A stretch of DNA of 55,040 bases from Candidatus Fermentithermobacillaceae bacterium (GTDB lineage: Bacteria; Bacillota; Sulfobacillia; Fermentithermobacillales; Fermentithermobacillaceae): contig DULO01000044.1 of assembly GCA_012840345.1 (NCBI GenBank), positions 1-55,040 of the forward strand, written 5' to 3'. The translations under genes and the position numbers were made by a program. Below the pieces are notes generated by a model, which ran no database searches, was not told where the DNA came from, and worked only from the letters and a program-made list of their open reading frames with translations. Of the stretch, positions 24,289 through 32,776 are shown piece by piece; positions within the stretch are counted from its first letter, which is position 1; each line of letters begins with the position of its first letter.

Positions 24289-25044
24289 ATGTATCCGGTA
24301 CTCTTCCAGCTAGGGCCACTTAGCTTTTACTCATACGGTCTCATGATAGGGTTGGGGTTCATTGCCGGCGTTTTGGTGGCGTCGAAACGAGCCCGCCTGA
24401 AGGGCATAGACCCCGATTCCTTGTTCTGGTTCTTCATCGTCCTTCTGGCGGGAGGAGTGGCCGGAGGGCGCCTGTTTCACATCGCTTTGAACTCGTGGTA
24501 CTACACCGATTGGAAGTCCTTCATCGACACGAGAAGCGGCGGTCTTTCCATTCACGGTGTGCTGGCCGGGGGGATTATCGCGGCCGCGGCCTATTCCCGG
24601 TTCCACTCATTGAAGTTCGTGGACCTTGCGGACTTGGTGGTGCCTTCGGTGGCGTTGGGCCAAGCCATCGGTAGAATAGGCTGCTTCCTGTCAGGATGCT
24701 GCTACGGCATTGAGACGTCGGGCACGTGGGGATTCGCGACCAGGTTCGCTCCGGGTCTCAGGCATCCTTACCAGCTGTACGAGAGCGCGGCCGACCTCCT
24801 ATTGTTCTTCGTCCTGCTCGCCGCTGGGAAGAGAATCAAGATTCCGGGAGGACTGTTCCTCGCGTACGTCTTCGGATACTCTATGATCAGATTCTCCCTC
24901 GAGTTTTTCAGGGACAACGACTCCTACGCACTGGGATTGAGCTACGGACAGTGGGGCTCTCTTGTCGCGGCTTTGGTCGCTGTTGGCATCTACTTGTACC
25001 TCAAGTCGAGAGAAGGGGAAGCTGTAACAGCCAAAGAAGAGTAG
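24289..25044 (+). CDS. lgt: Prolipoprotein diacylglyceryl transferase
   Basis: Integral membrane enzyme that transfers diacylglycerol from phosphatidylglycerol to the lipobox cysteine of prelipoproteins. The 251-aa protein shows the Lgt signature GRIGCFLSGCCYG, the SIHGVLAGG segment with the essential His, HPYQLYES and FFRDND. ATG 24289 is chosen because GGTGAT lies 5 bases upstream; earlier in-frame starts at 24247 and 24268 have no ribosome site. A substrate candidate, the S41 lipoprotein at 52.3-53.6 kb, is in the same window. Confidence 0.95.
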   Translation: MYPVLFQLGPLSFYSYGLMIGLGFIAGVLVASKRARLKGIDPDSLFWFFIVLLAGGVAGGRLFHIALNSWYYTDWKSFIDTRSGGLSIHGVLAGGIIAAAAYSRFHSLKFVDLADLVVPSVALGQAIGRIGCFLSGCCYGIETSGTWGFATRFAPGLRHPYQLYESAADLLLFFVLLAAGKRIKIPGGLFLAYVFGYSMIRFSLEFFRDNDSYALGLSYGQWGSLVAALVAVGIYLYLKSREGEAVTAKEE

Positions 25045-25168
25045 AGCGGAAGTTTCGCCTGCAAAAGTATTTGGGTTCCCCATAAACCGAATGCCCGACA
25101 TTTCCGACATTTCTATAGATGGAGTTAGGAAGCAAGGTCTGGTCGGGGACCGGGCAGGAGGAGAAGTT

Positions 25169-27250
25169 ATGAAACTCTCGAACGGTGTGAGCCCATCAGA
25201 ACGGCAGGTTTTAGGGACCGGGCTCCATTTGGACTTGGACGCGGTCCTCAATGCCGCGGATAGCGCCATGGTTTTTGTGGACGAAGACGACATCGTGAGA
25301 GTCGCCAACGAAAAGGCGTGCCGCTATCTGGGAATGGAGAGCGACAAGGTCCGGGGCCTTGTTTTCCAAGAACTCATAAAGGATAACCTCACCCCCAGGG
25401 TTCAAAGACCCAAGGCGCTCCTTGACTGGCTGGAATTGGTCCGTGCCATGCACAGTTTTTCGGCGGTATCTTCGGCGGCGGGAAACCGCTGCGAGATGGC
25501 CTACGAAGATGAGGAACTGGGAGAGCGGGTTCTATCCCTCTACGCATCCTTCGTTCTTGACCGTTCCGGCGCCAAACTCGGCATGCTGTATGTCATTGAC
25601 GACATAACCGGACACAGACGGGCGGAGAAGATGCTCGAGCTGTTGTCTGAAGCCGCCAAGGCGGCAGACGCGGATTCGTGCCCCGGGGAGTTACTTCTCA
25701 AGCTAAGGGAAGCGGTGCGACAGTATGTCCCGGCGGACGCGATGGCCATCCTTGAGGCACGCGAAGACGGCAAGGGTGTGGTGCTGGGCTCTACGCCGCC
25801 CGCTTTTCTCGGGGGTCCAGGCTCCGCGGGACCGCTCGCCGGATACCTGCCCGGAGATGAAGTGCTCTTTGACATAGTGACCGATGTGGGCAAAAGCCTC
25901 AGCGAGCTGGGAACGGAAGGCCGCGGGGCTTCGGTGCTCCCGCCCGCGTTCTTGGAGAGCGCGTTTGTGGAGGGGTTCCGGTCAATGGTTACCCTTCCTT
26001 TGAGGTTCCGAGGACGCGTGATAGGCATGTGGATCCTGGCAAGCGCCCGGATCGGGACGTACAGCCTGGATGATGTGTCTTTTCTGACCCCGGTTTCCCA
26101 ATACCTGGCAGGCATTGTCAATAACGCCGTCTTCTCTAACAACGTGAAGGGCATGTATTCCGCCGCGGTCCGGAAGCGGGAAGCGGAAGCCGGTTTCTCC
26201 GCCAGGATCTCCGCGTTGACAGGGAAGATCTCCAAGGGCGAGGGGAACGACTCTTCCGACGAAGCTGTAGACTCCAAGGAACTCGAGGTATTGTTCCGTA
26301 TAGCACAGGAAATGAAGAAGCTTCTGGACCTCAGGGAACTCCTCGACCACCTGGTAAACCTGATCGCCGAAAAGATGGGCTATTCCAACTGCGTGATCTT
26401 GCTTCCCGACGAAGACGGCAAGAACCTGGTCGTCGAAGCCGTAGTCGGCATGTCCCGGGAGCAGATCGGGACGAAAATCCCTAAGGGGAAAGGCATATCT
26501 TGGTCGGTGATGACCAACGGGAGAACCGAGAACATCCCTGATGTGTCTGTGGATTCCAGGAGCTACGAGTGCGCTCGTGGCGTAGGTTCCGAGTTATACG
26601 TCCCCCTTGAGGTGAGAGGCAAGACGTTGGGAGTCGTTGTGGTCCAGAAGACTGAGAAGAACGGTTTCGGGCCGGGCGACGCGCGCTTGATGACGGCCAT
26701 CGCCGGACACATCGCTTCCGCCCTTGAAGTAGCCCAGCTCCACGAACAGGTTAAGAAGTCCGCCTGCGTGGACGCCTTGACGGGCCTTGCCAACAGGCGA
26801 GTGTTTGTGTCAAGCCTTGAAACGGCCATCCGGAGGGCCGCGAACCGAGACTATGGCGGGGTTGTCTCGGTGGGAATACTAGATGTCAACTCAATGAAAG
26901 CCGTCAATGACTGTTACGGGCATCTCACGGGCGACGCCGTCTTGGCCCACATCGGGCTCCGTTTGGGTTCAGGGTTTCGGGCATGCGATGTGGTGGCAAG
27001 ATACGGCGGGGACGAATTCGTCGTGTTGCTGCCGGGCGTGCCTAAGGAACTTGCTTCCAAGCGAATAGGGGAAGTTGTTTCCCGGTGGGTCAAAGACTCG
27101 GTCAAAACCCCCAACGGGGAGCAGGTCGCGGTCCCCGCGGCGTGTTACGGTGTCGCGTCTTATCCAGAGGACGGACACGAGGCTCGGGTGGTGCTTTCCG
27201 TCGCCGACGACAGGCTTCTTCGAGCCAAGAAGCGGTTGGGCTCTCGCTGA
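25169..27250 (+). CDS. Diguanylate cyclase with PAS and GAF sensor domains
   Basis: A 693-aa cytosolic signalling protein. In order: a PAS domain (about 20-165; DLDAVLNAADSAMVFVDED, LYVIDDITGHRRAEKML), a GAF-like domain (about 175-330), a short coiled linker, a second GAF domain (about 375-540; ELLDHLVNLIAEKMGYSNCV, GISWSVMTNGRTENIPDV) and a GGDEF domain (about 545-693). The active-site motif YGGDEFVVLLPG is intact and is preceded by RACD five residues upstream, the usual position of the product-inhibition I-site RxxD. It should make cyclic di-GMP and be feedback-inhibited. ATG 25169 has AGGAGGAG 5 bases upstream. An HD-GYP protein at 49.1 kb is a possible opposing enzyme. Confidence 0.93.
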   Translation: MKLSNGVSPSERQVLGTGLHLDLDAVLNAADSAMVFVDEDDIVRVANEKACRYLGMESDKVRGLVFQELIKDNLTPRVQRPKALLDWLELVRAMHSFSAVSSAAGNRCEMAYEDEELGERVLSLYASFVLDRSGAKLGMLYVIDDITGHRRAEKMLELLSEAAKAADADSCPGELLLKLREAVRQYVPADAMAILEAREDGKGVVLGSTPPAFLGGPGSAGPLAGYLPGDEVLFDIVTDVGKSLSELGTEGRGASVLPPAFLESAFVEGFRSMVTLPLRFRGRVIGMWILASARIGTYSLDDVSFLTPVSQYLAGIVNNAVFSNNVKGMYSAAVRKREAEAGFSARISALTGKISKGEGNDSSDEAVDSKELEVLFRIAQEMKKLLDLRELLDHLVNLIAEKMGYSNCVILLPDEDGKNLVVEAVVGMSREQIGTKIPKGKGISWSVMTNGRTENIPDVSVDSRSYECARGVGSELYVPLEVRGKTLGVVVVQKTEKNGFGPGDARLMTAIAGHIASALEVAQLHEQVKKSACVDALTGLANRRVFVSSLETAIRRAANRDYGGVVSVGILDVNSMKAVNDCYGHLTGDAVLAHIGLRLGSGFRACDVVARYGGDEFVVLLPGVPKELASKRIGEVVSRWVKDSVKTPNGEQVAVPAACYGVASYPEDGHEARVVLSVADDRLLRAKKRLGSR

Positions 27251-27352
27251 CGGCCCCGTAGAAGACATGCAAAGAGCCCGCTTAGGTGCGACCGGCAGGG
27301 ATTCTGCGTGATATACTTTTCTCATGTCTTGTAGATCGGTGGGGTCGTCGGA

Positions 27353-27862
27353 GTGACGCGGTCACAAAGCATGGCAAGGACCGCGCTTCTGGTGGCGTTG
27401 GCCAGCGTGCTGCACGTGGCGGAAGCGCTTATACCAATTCCATACGTGGTCCCTGGGGCTAAGCTCGGTTTGGCGAATGTGGTCGCCTTATACGCGGTGA
27501 TCGCGTTGGGATTCAAGTTCGCCATAGGCGTTAGCTTCTTGCGGACTCTGGTTGGCAGCCTCCTCTCGGGCACGTTTCTAAGCACAGGCTACTACTTGAG
27601 CGTGTCCGGCGCGTTGTTCTCAACCATCGTGATGGCCCTGGTATGGAGGGCGGCGAAAGGGAAAGTCAGCGTTGTCGGGGTCAGCGTGGCCGGTTCTTTC
27701 TCCCACAACCTCGCCCAGTTGATCACCGCGGCGTTTCTGCTCAGGACTCCAGGCGTCTTCTTTTATCTCCCCTACCTTTTGGCTTTCGCTATTCCAACCG
27801 GCATATTTGTGGGACTCTTAGCAGGGAGAGTCATCTGGTATCAGAGAATTAAGAAGATGTAA
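27353..27862 (+). CDS. Gx transporter family protein (heptaprenyl diphosphate synthase component I type)
   Basis: A 169-aa ECF-S-like membrane protein of the family historically called heptaprenyl diphosphate synthase component I, now regarded as small transporters. Typical segments are ALLVALASVLHVAEALIPIP, VPGAKLGLANVVALYA and FLRTLVGSLLSGTF. GTG 27353 is used with GTGGGG upstream; ATG 27371 is an alternative. Its stop lies 25 bases before the rex start, and the pair could be co-transcribed. Confidence 0.88.
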   Translation: MTRSQSMARTALLVALASVLHVAEALIPIPYVVPGAKLGLANVVALYAVIALGFKFAIGVSFLRTLVGSLLSGTFLSTGYYLSVSGALFSTIVMALVWRAAKGKVSVVGVSVAGSFSHNLAQLITAAFLLRTPGVFFYLPYLLAFAIPTGIFVGLLAGRVIWYQRIKKM

Positions 27863-27887
27863 CCCTTATTGGATGGAGGTGCTCCGC

Positions 27888-28520
27888 GTGGCATCCAACA
27901 AGATTCCGGACGTCGTCATAAGACGGATGGTTACTTACTTGCGCATTTTGAGAGAGATACCGCCCGGATCCAAGGAGTACATATCCAGTTCTGAGATGGG
28001 CGAATGGGCAGCGGTGAACAGCGCCCAGGTCCGTAAGGACCTCGCCTTGTTTGGTGAGTTCGGGAAACAGGGAGTCGGCTACCCTGTTCAGGCGTTAACC
28101 GAAGAGCTTGTCAGGATCTTGCGCGCCGACCGGGACATACCTGTGGCCGTATTCGGCATAGGGGAACTCGGTACCGCGTTGGTCAGGTACCTGACCGGCC
28201 GAAGGCGTTCCGACCCCAAGTACCCCTTTGTGATCAGCGCACTGTTTGATTCGGATCCGGCCAAGATAGGCACGAATGTGGAAGGCTTGACCATCGAGCT
28301 ACTGGAGTCGTGGTCTGAGGACAAGAACCGCAAAGAAGTGAAGATTGCCCTGATCACTGTGCCGGCCGGCGCGGCCCAAGAGGTGGCGGACCGGGCCTAC
28401 AGGCTCGGGATCAAAGGGTTCCTGAATTTCGCTCCCACGAAACTGAGGCTGCCGCCGGATGCCCGCGTGCTGAACGCCGACGTTACTCACCAACTTCAAG
28501 AACTGGCTTACTACCTATAA
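27888..28520 (+). CDS. rex: Redox-sensing transcriptional repressor Rex
   Basis: NADH/NAD-responsive repressor of fermentation and respiration genes (210 aa). The N-terminal winged helix contains RMVTYLRILREI and SSSEMGEWAAVNSAQVRKDLALFGEFGKQGVGYPV, the DNA-recognition signature; the Rossmann domain contains VAVFGIGELGTALVRY, and the C-terminal swapped helix ends in QLQELAYYL. GTG 27888 has GGAGGTG 7 bases upstream; the ATG at 27873 precedes that site. I looked for a Rex operator (TTGTTAA-type palindrome) in the flanking gaps and found none that I trust. Confidence 0.95.
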   Translation: MASNKIPDVVIRRMVTYLRILREIPPGSKEYISSSEMGEWAAVNSAQVRKDLALFGEFGKQGVGYPVQALTEELVRILRADRDIPVAVFGIGELGTALVRYLTGRRRSDPKYPFVISALFDSDPAKIGTNVEGLTIELLESWSEDKNRKEVKIALITVPAGAAQEVADRAYRLGIKGFLNFAPTKLRLPPDARVLNADVTHQLQELAYYL

Positions 28521-28676
28521 CGTACCATAACGCGGGGGCGTTCCGGCTCGCCCGAAGCCGTGGGAAGACCCGTGGAGTCTTATACCATTGGACTGTATGG
28601 CTGAGCCAATCCTCAAAGAGCCCGCCTTGGCGTTGCCAGAACGCAGGGTTTCGACTTCCATCTGGCGAAAGTTTAG

Positions 28677-28685
28677 TGATATGAT
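28677..28685 (+). promoter_or_regulatory. Possible extended -10 promoter of the methylmalonyl-CoA operon
   Basis: TG-A-TATGAT (28677-28685) is an extended -10 element; no good -35 box stands upstream. It would give a leader of about 80 bases before the TTG start at 28770. The 250-base gap after rex holds nothing else I can name. Confidence 0.35.
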
Positions 28686-28769
28686 ACGCTTCGGTCGCAA
28701 GTGCGACATTATTGGTTGGTCCAAAGGCTCCCAAGTACCAGCGATAATCCTGCCGGAGGTGGAGTGAGT

Positions 28770-30335
28770 TTGGCAGAGTCGGTGTCGTTGTTTGAGCAGA
28801 AGTTGCGTGAACTGGCAAAACGCAGGGAAACCGTCATTCAGGGCGGAGGAGCGGCCAGAGTTGAGCGCCAGCACAAGGCGGGGAAATGGACCGCCCGGGA
28901 GAGAATAGCCGCGCTGTTCGATCCAGGTACCTTCGTTGAGATCGATGCTTTTGTAACTCACCGTGCCAAAGAGTTTGGCATGGATAAAGTCCAGGCTCCC
29001 GGTGAAGGAGTTGTCACGGGTTACGGGTTAGTGAACGGTAGGGCAGTCTGCGTAGCCTCTCAAGATTTCACGGTCATCGGCGGGTCTTTGGGAGAAATGC
29101 ACGCGGCCAAGATAGTCAAGTGCATGGAACTGGCGGCCAAAGTGGGCATCCCCTTCATATCTCTCAACGACTCGGGCGGCGCCAGGATCCAGGAAGGCGT
29201 GGACGCACTCAAGGGATACGGCGATATCTTCTACCGCAACGTTCAGTGTTCCGGCGTTATCCCCCAGATTTCAGTGATTCTGGGCCCATGCGCGGGCGGT
29301 GCCGTGTATTCGCCCGCTCTCACCGACTTCATCTTCATGGTGCAGGGCACGGCCAACATGTTCATTACGGGTCCTCAGGTTATCAAGGCTGTAACCGGTG
29401 AAGAGGTCACCGTTGAACAGCTGGGCGGCGCGGCGGTGCACTCTCAGATCAGCGGCAACGCCCATTTCGTAGCCCCTGACGAGGAGACCTGTCTCCAGCT
29501 CCTGAAGGCGCTTCTGGATTACCTGCCGTCCAACAACCAGGAAGACCCGCCCCAGTACGACCCCACCGATGATCCGGCCAGGGTGGAGCCCGCGCTCAGG
29601 GACGTGGTCCCGGCGGAGCCCAACAAGAGCTACGATATGCACCACGTGATCGACGCCATAGTGGACAATGGGGTATTCTTCGAGGTCTCCCGGGATTACG
29701 CGCAGAACATAATTACCGGCTTTGCCCGTATGAACGGACGGTCGGTCGGGATCATCGCGTCCCAGCCCAACGTAAAGGCCGGGTGCTTGGACATTAACGC
29801 CTCGGACAAGGCGGCGCGGTTCGTGAGGTTCTGCGACGCCTTCAATATACCCCTGGTGACCCTGGCTGACGTTCCCGGATACCTCCCGGGAGTAGACCAG
29901 GAGTACGGCGGCATCATCCGCCACGGCGCCAAGCTCCTTTACGCTTACTCAGAGGCCACCGTTCCGAAAGTCACGGTGATCACCAGGAAGGCGTACGGAG
30001 GGGCCTACATAGCCATGTGCTCCCGCCACCTGGGGGCGGACATGGTGTTCGCGCTGCCCACGGCCGAAATCGCGGTCATGGGGCCTGAGGGCGCCGCCAA
30101 CGTGGTGTTCAGAGACGAGATAGCTTCGGCCGAGAACCCAGAGGAAAAGCGCAAGGAGAAGATCAAAGAGTTCCGCGATGTGTTCGCCAATCCCTACGTG
30201 GCCGCCTCCAGGGGTTACGTAGACGACGTGATAGACCCGGCCGAGATAAGGCCCAAGGTTATCGGAGCTTTGGAGCTTTTGGCTACAAAGAAAGGCGAGG
30301 GCCTGCCCAAGAAGCACGGGAACATGCCTGTATAG
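28770..30335 (+). CDS. mmdA: Acyl-CoA carboxylase/decarboxylase carboxyltransferase subunit (methylmalonyl-CoA or propionyl-CoA)
   Basis: A 521-aa carboxyltransferase that moves CO2 between methylmalonyl-CoA (or propionyl-CoA) and carrier-bound biotin. Two crotonase-like halves are visible: the N-half with RERIAALFDPGTFVEID, FTVIGGSLGEMHAAKI, FISLNDSGGARIQEG and GPCAGGAVYSPAL, and the C-half with PNVKAGCLDINASDKAARF, LVTLADVPGYLPG, and TRKAYGGAYIAM. TTG 28770 has GGAGGTGG 7 bases upstream. It heads an operon with an OadG-like subunit, a biotin carrier and a B12 mutase subunit, which points to methylmalonyl-CoA as substrate. Confidence 0.93.
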   Translation: MAESVSLFEQKLRELAKRRETVIQGGGAARVERQHKAGKWTARERIAALFDPGTFVEIDAFVTHRAKEFGMDKVQAPGEGVVTGYGLVNGRAVCVASQDFTVIGGSLGEMHAAKIVKCMELAAKVGIPFISLNDSGGARIQEGVDALKGYGDIFYRNVQCSGVIPQISVILGPCAGGAVYSPALTDFIFMVQGTANMFITGPQVIKAVTGEEVTVEQLGGAAVHSQISGNAHFVAPDEETCLQLLKALLDYLPSNNQEDPPQYDPTDDPARVEPALRDVVPAEPNKSYDMHHVIDAIVDNGVFFEVSRDYAQNIITGFARMNGRSVGIIASQPNVKAGCLDINASDKAARFVRFCDAFNIPLVTLADVPGYLPGVDQEYGGIIRHGAKLLYAYSEATVPKVTVITRKAYGGAYIAMCSRHLGADMVFALPTAEIAVMGPEGAANVVFRDEIASAENPEEKRKEKIKEFRDVFANPYVAASRGYVDDVIDPAEIRPKVIGALELLATKKGEGLPKKHGNMPV

Positions 30336-30392
30336 GTCCCAGAGTCAGGCGGAGTTGCCAAGAAGCGCGAGGGAGAGCTGGGAGGGCCTGGA

Positions 30393-30899
30393 GTGCGAGA
30401 CACGTACCGTGAAGCTCTGGTCTTGATAGGCGTGAGTGTGGCCGTTGTGTTCGCCGTGCTTTGGGTTCTGTTCCTGTTGATTAGGTTTATGAGGTCCGTT
30501 TTCGACAAGCTCGAACTCCGCGACCCCGAGCGGGGCTCCACAGAAAAGGATAAACACATGATGATTCTTACCGGCGCCCAGTCCGAGGACTCTTCACAGG
30601 AAGAAGACCTAGACTTGGATCCGGTAATCGGGACGGAATCCAGCGATGACAGTTCTCGGGAGGAGATGCGGTTCATGTCTTCCGGTGTGGACGCTCTGAC
30701 GCAGGCGGCCGTTATGGCGGCATTGGCGGCCTACATGTCGTCAGAGACTGTTTCCAGCAAGCCCATGTTTCTTAGAGGGATCAAAGGTTCCGGCGCCTGG
30801 GGCCGGATGTCGAGGACAAACGCGTATAGGGGTTCCGGTTCATATATTAGGCACCTTGGCTCCAAAGGAGGATGTGGCAGTTGCGTCGATTTAAAGTAA
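30393..30899 (+). CDS. OadG/MmdD-like decarboxylase gamma/delta subunit
   Basis: A 168-aa protein with one N-terminal membrane helix (ALVLIGVSVAVVFAVLWVLFLL), followed by an acidic linker and a helix with VDALTQAAVMAALAAYM, the arrangement of the small anchoring subunit of Na-translocating decarboxylases (OadG, MmdD). In known pumps this subunit ties the carboxyltransferase to the membrane subunit. The C-terminal tail, GGCGSC, with extra Cys, is unusual. GTG 30393 is preceded by GGGAGGG. The last 19 bases overlap the biotin carrier gene. The membrane Na pump subunit OadB/MmdB is not in this operon. Confidence 0.75.
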   Translation: MRDTYREALVLIGVSVAVVFAVLWVLFLLIRFMRSVFDKLELRDPERGSTEKDKHMMILTGAQSEDSSQEEDLDLDPVIGTESSDDSSREEMRFMSSGVDALTQAAVMAALAAYMSSETVSSKPMFLRGIKGSGAWGRMSRTNAYRGSGSYIRHLGSKGGCGSCVDLK

Positions 30900-31333
30900 A
30901 GGTAAACGACCAGGTATTCGAAGTAGAGGTCGAGGAAATCGGCGGGGATACGCCCCGCGTTTCCAGGGTTCCTCAAACAGTGCCGGTTACTCCGGCAATG
31001 ACCGCTCCCGCGCCGGTTGCCCCAGTCAGAGTACCTTCCAGCCCCGCTCCCCAAGCGGCTCCGGCCGCACCGAGGCCCGCGGCCGCGCAGGGCGCCGGCA
31101 AGGCAGGGGAAGGGTCCGGAGACGAGGTGCGCGCGCCCATCCCCGGCGTTGTCAGCGAAGTCCGGGTTGCTCCGGGCAAGAGCGTGAAGCGTGGAGAAGT
31201 GCTGTTGATGCTTGAGGCCATGAAGATGCAGAACGAGATCCCGGCCCCCTTTGACGGGGTCGTCGCCGAAGTGCTGGTCTCGCAAGGGACATCGGTTCAG
31301 ACCGGCGACGTGCTGGTGAGGATAGAGCGCTAG
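30881..31333 (+). CDS. mmdC: Biotin carboxyl carrier protein of the decarboxylase/carboxylase
   Basis: A 150-aa biotinyl domain protein. The N-terminal strand block RRFKVKVNDQVFEVEVEE is followed by a Pro/Ala-rich swinging linker (about 30-85) and the C-terminal biotinyl domain with the target lysine in LMLEAMKMQNEI. TTG 30881 has AAAGGAGG 9 bases upstream; ATG 30872 directly abuts the ribosome site and is unlikely. The overlap with the OadG-like gene suggests coupled synthesis of complex subunits. Confidence 0.92.
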   Translation: MRRFKVKVNDQVFEVEVEEIGGDTPRVSRVPQTVPVTPAMTAPAPVAPVRVPSSPAPQAAPAAPRPAAAQGAGKAGEGSGDEVRAPIPGVVSEVRVAPGKSVKRGEVLLMLEAMKMQNEIPAPFDGVVAEVLVSQGTSVQTGDVLVRIER

Positions 31334-31375
31334 AAAACGGTGAAAGAGCAGCGTTTGGCTAGGAGGGGCATCGCG

Positions 31376-31789
31376 ATGGCTAGAAAGATCAGGGTCCTTG
31401 TTGGGAAACCGGGCCTGGACGGGCACGACCGCGGGGCCAAGGTAATTGCCCGCGCTTACCGCGACGCGGGGATGGAAGTCATCTACAGCGGCCTCCACCG
31501 GACTCCGGAGGAGCTTGCCCGCATGGCCGTAGATGAAGACGTGGACGTGGTGGCCCTGTCCATCTTGTCAGGCGCCCACTCCACCCTTCTTCCCAAGGTA
31601 GTCCAGTGCCTCTTGAGAGAGAAAGGCCAGTCATCCCTTGATGTGTTGGTCTTGGCTGGCGGAATCATCCCGGAGGAAGATATACCCGCGCTAAAGGCCG
31701 CCGGGGTGGATGAAGTCTTTGGGCCGGGCACCAGCACCCAGGAGATCGTAGAGTACACCAAGACGCACCTGAAGAGGGAAGTGGCTTAA
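31376..31789 (+). CDS. mcmA2: Methylmalonyl-CoA mutase C-terminal (cobalamin-binding) subunit
   Basis: A stand-alone B12-binding domain (137 aa) of methylmalonyl-CoA mutase. The base-off cobalamin motif is present as [13 protein letters not shown] (D-x-H-x-x-G), with [18 protein letters not shown] and [20 protein letters not shown] typical of the domain. ATG 31376 has AGGAGGGG 7 bases upstream; an in-frame GTG at 31340 is not supported. The catalytic large subunit is not in the window, so it must be encoded elsewhere. It sits directly before the meaB chaperone gene. Confidence 0.92.
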   Translation: MARKIRVLVGKPGLDGHDRGAKVIARAYRDAGMEVIYSGLHRTPEELARMAVDEDVDVVALSILSGAHSTLLPKVVQCLLREKGQSSLDVLVLAGGIIPEEDIPALKAAGVDEVFGPGTSTQEIVEYTKTHLKREVA

Positions 31790-31797
31790 GCGGCGCC

Positions 31798-32772
31798 ATG
31801 AGAGAGACAAGCCCGACCCGGGGAGCCGGGATCTCTGACCAACTCTTGGAAGGCATCTTGCGCGGAAGCCGCCCTCACCTTGCCAGGGCCATCTCTTTGG
31901 TAGAAGACGGAGCCGGCGAAGCTGTCCGGCTCCTGTCCCACGTCTACAAGCGGCGCAGGATGGCTTCGGTAGTGGGAGTCACCGGTTCTCCCGGCGTCGG
32001 CAAGTCTACCATCGTTAACGGGCTCGTCGGGGAGTTTCGGTCTTTAGGCCGGTCGGTGGGCGTTATCGCCGTAGACCCGACGTCTCCCTTTTCAGGCGGC
32101 GCCATTTTGGGCGACCGCGTCAGGCTCAGGACCCACACCACCGACGACATGGTGTACTGGAGAAGCCTTGCCACCAGGGGTCACCTTGGAGGACTGTCCC
32201 GCCACACGGGGGACGTTATCGCGCTCATGGACGCCTACGGGTTCGACGAGATAGTCGTGGAGACCGTGGGCGCGGGTCAATCGGAAGTCGACATAATGAA
32301 GTATGCCGAGACCGTGGTGGTCGTTTTGGCTCCCAACCTCGGGGATGACGTCCAAGCCATCAAGGCGGGTATCCTCGAAATCGGGGACGTTTTCTGCTTG
32401 AATAAGGCGGACCTTCCCGGGGCCGAGCGGACCCGCCGCGACATAGAGATGATGTTGAACCTTAGGGAGGAGTCCGGGTGGCGTCCTCCTATAGTCATGA
32501 CCCAAGCGCACACCGGAGAAGGGCTCTCGGAGCTGGTAAACGCGGTGAACTCCCACAGAGAGTACCTGGTCTCCTCAGGCCTCTTAGAGCAAAAGGCGCG
32601 CCAAAGCCATTTGGCTATCCTAAATGAGTATTTGAGCCTCTTGACCGTAGAGAAGGTGCTTGAGAGCGCCCAAGTAGACGGATCGTTGGAGCGGGCGCTC
32701 AAAGACTTGTCTTCGGGCAACTCCGACCCTCTTACTTGCGCTTCCGAACTGGTGAAGCGCCACCTTACTTAG
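31798..32772 (+). CDS. meaB: Methylmalonyl Co-A mutase-associated GTPase MeaB
   Basis: G3E-family P-loop GTPase that loads and protects the adenosylcobalamin cofactor of methylmalonyl-CoA mutase (324 aa). Motifs: Walker A GSPGVGKSTIVNGL, switch I/II region VDPTSPFSGGAILGDRVRL and ETVGAGQSEVD, and the guanine-specificity motif LNKAD. ATG 31798 lies 8 bases after the mutase subunit gene; its ribosome site is weak. It is the last gene of the operon, convergent with the permease genes with only 4 bases between the stops. Confidence 0.95.
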   Translation: MRETSPTRGAGISDQLLEGILRGSRPHLARAISLVEDGAGEAVRLLSHVYKRRRMASVVGVTGSPGVGKSTIVNGLVGEFRSLGRSVGVIAVDPTSPFSGGAILGDRVRLRTHTTDDMVYWRSLATRGHLGGLSRHTGDVIALMDAYGFDEIVVETVGAGQSEVDIMKYAETVVVVLAPNLGDDVQAIKAGILEIGDVFCLNKADLPGAERTRRDIEMMLNLREESGWRPPIVMTQAHTGEGLSELVNAVNSHREYLVSSGLLEQKARQSHLAILNEYLSLLTVEKVLESAQVDGSLERALKDLSSGNSDPLTCASELVKRHLT

Positions 32773-32776
32773 AAAC

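Noticed and set aside
27860-28770. Rex operator near rex or mmdA
   Set aside because: I searched for TTGTTAA/TTAACAA-type palindromes in the gaps and found no convincing match.
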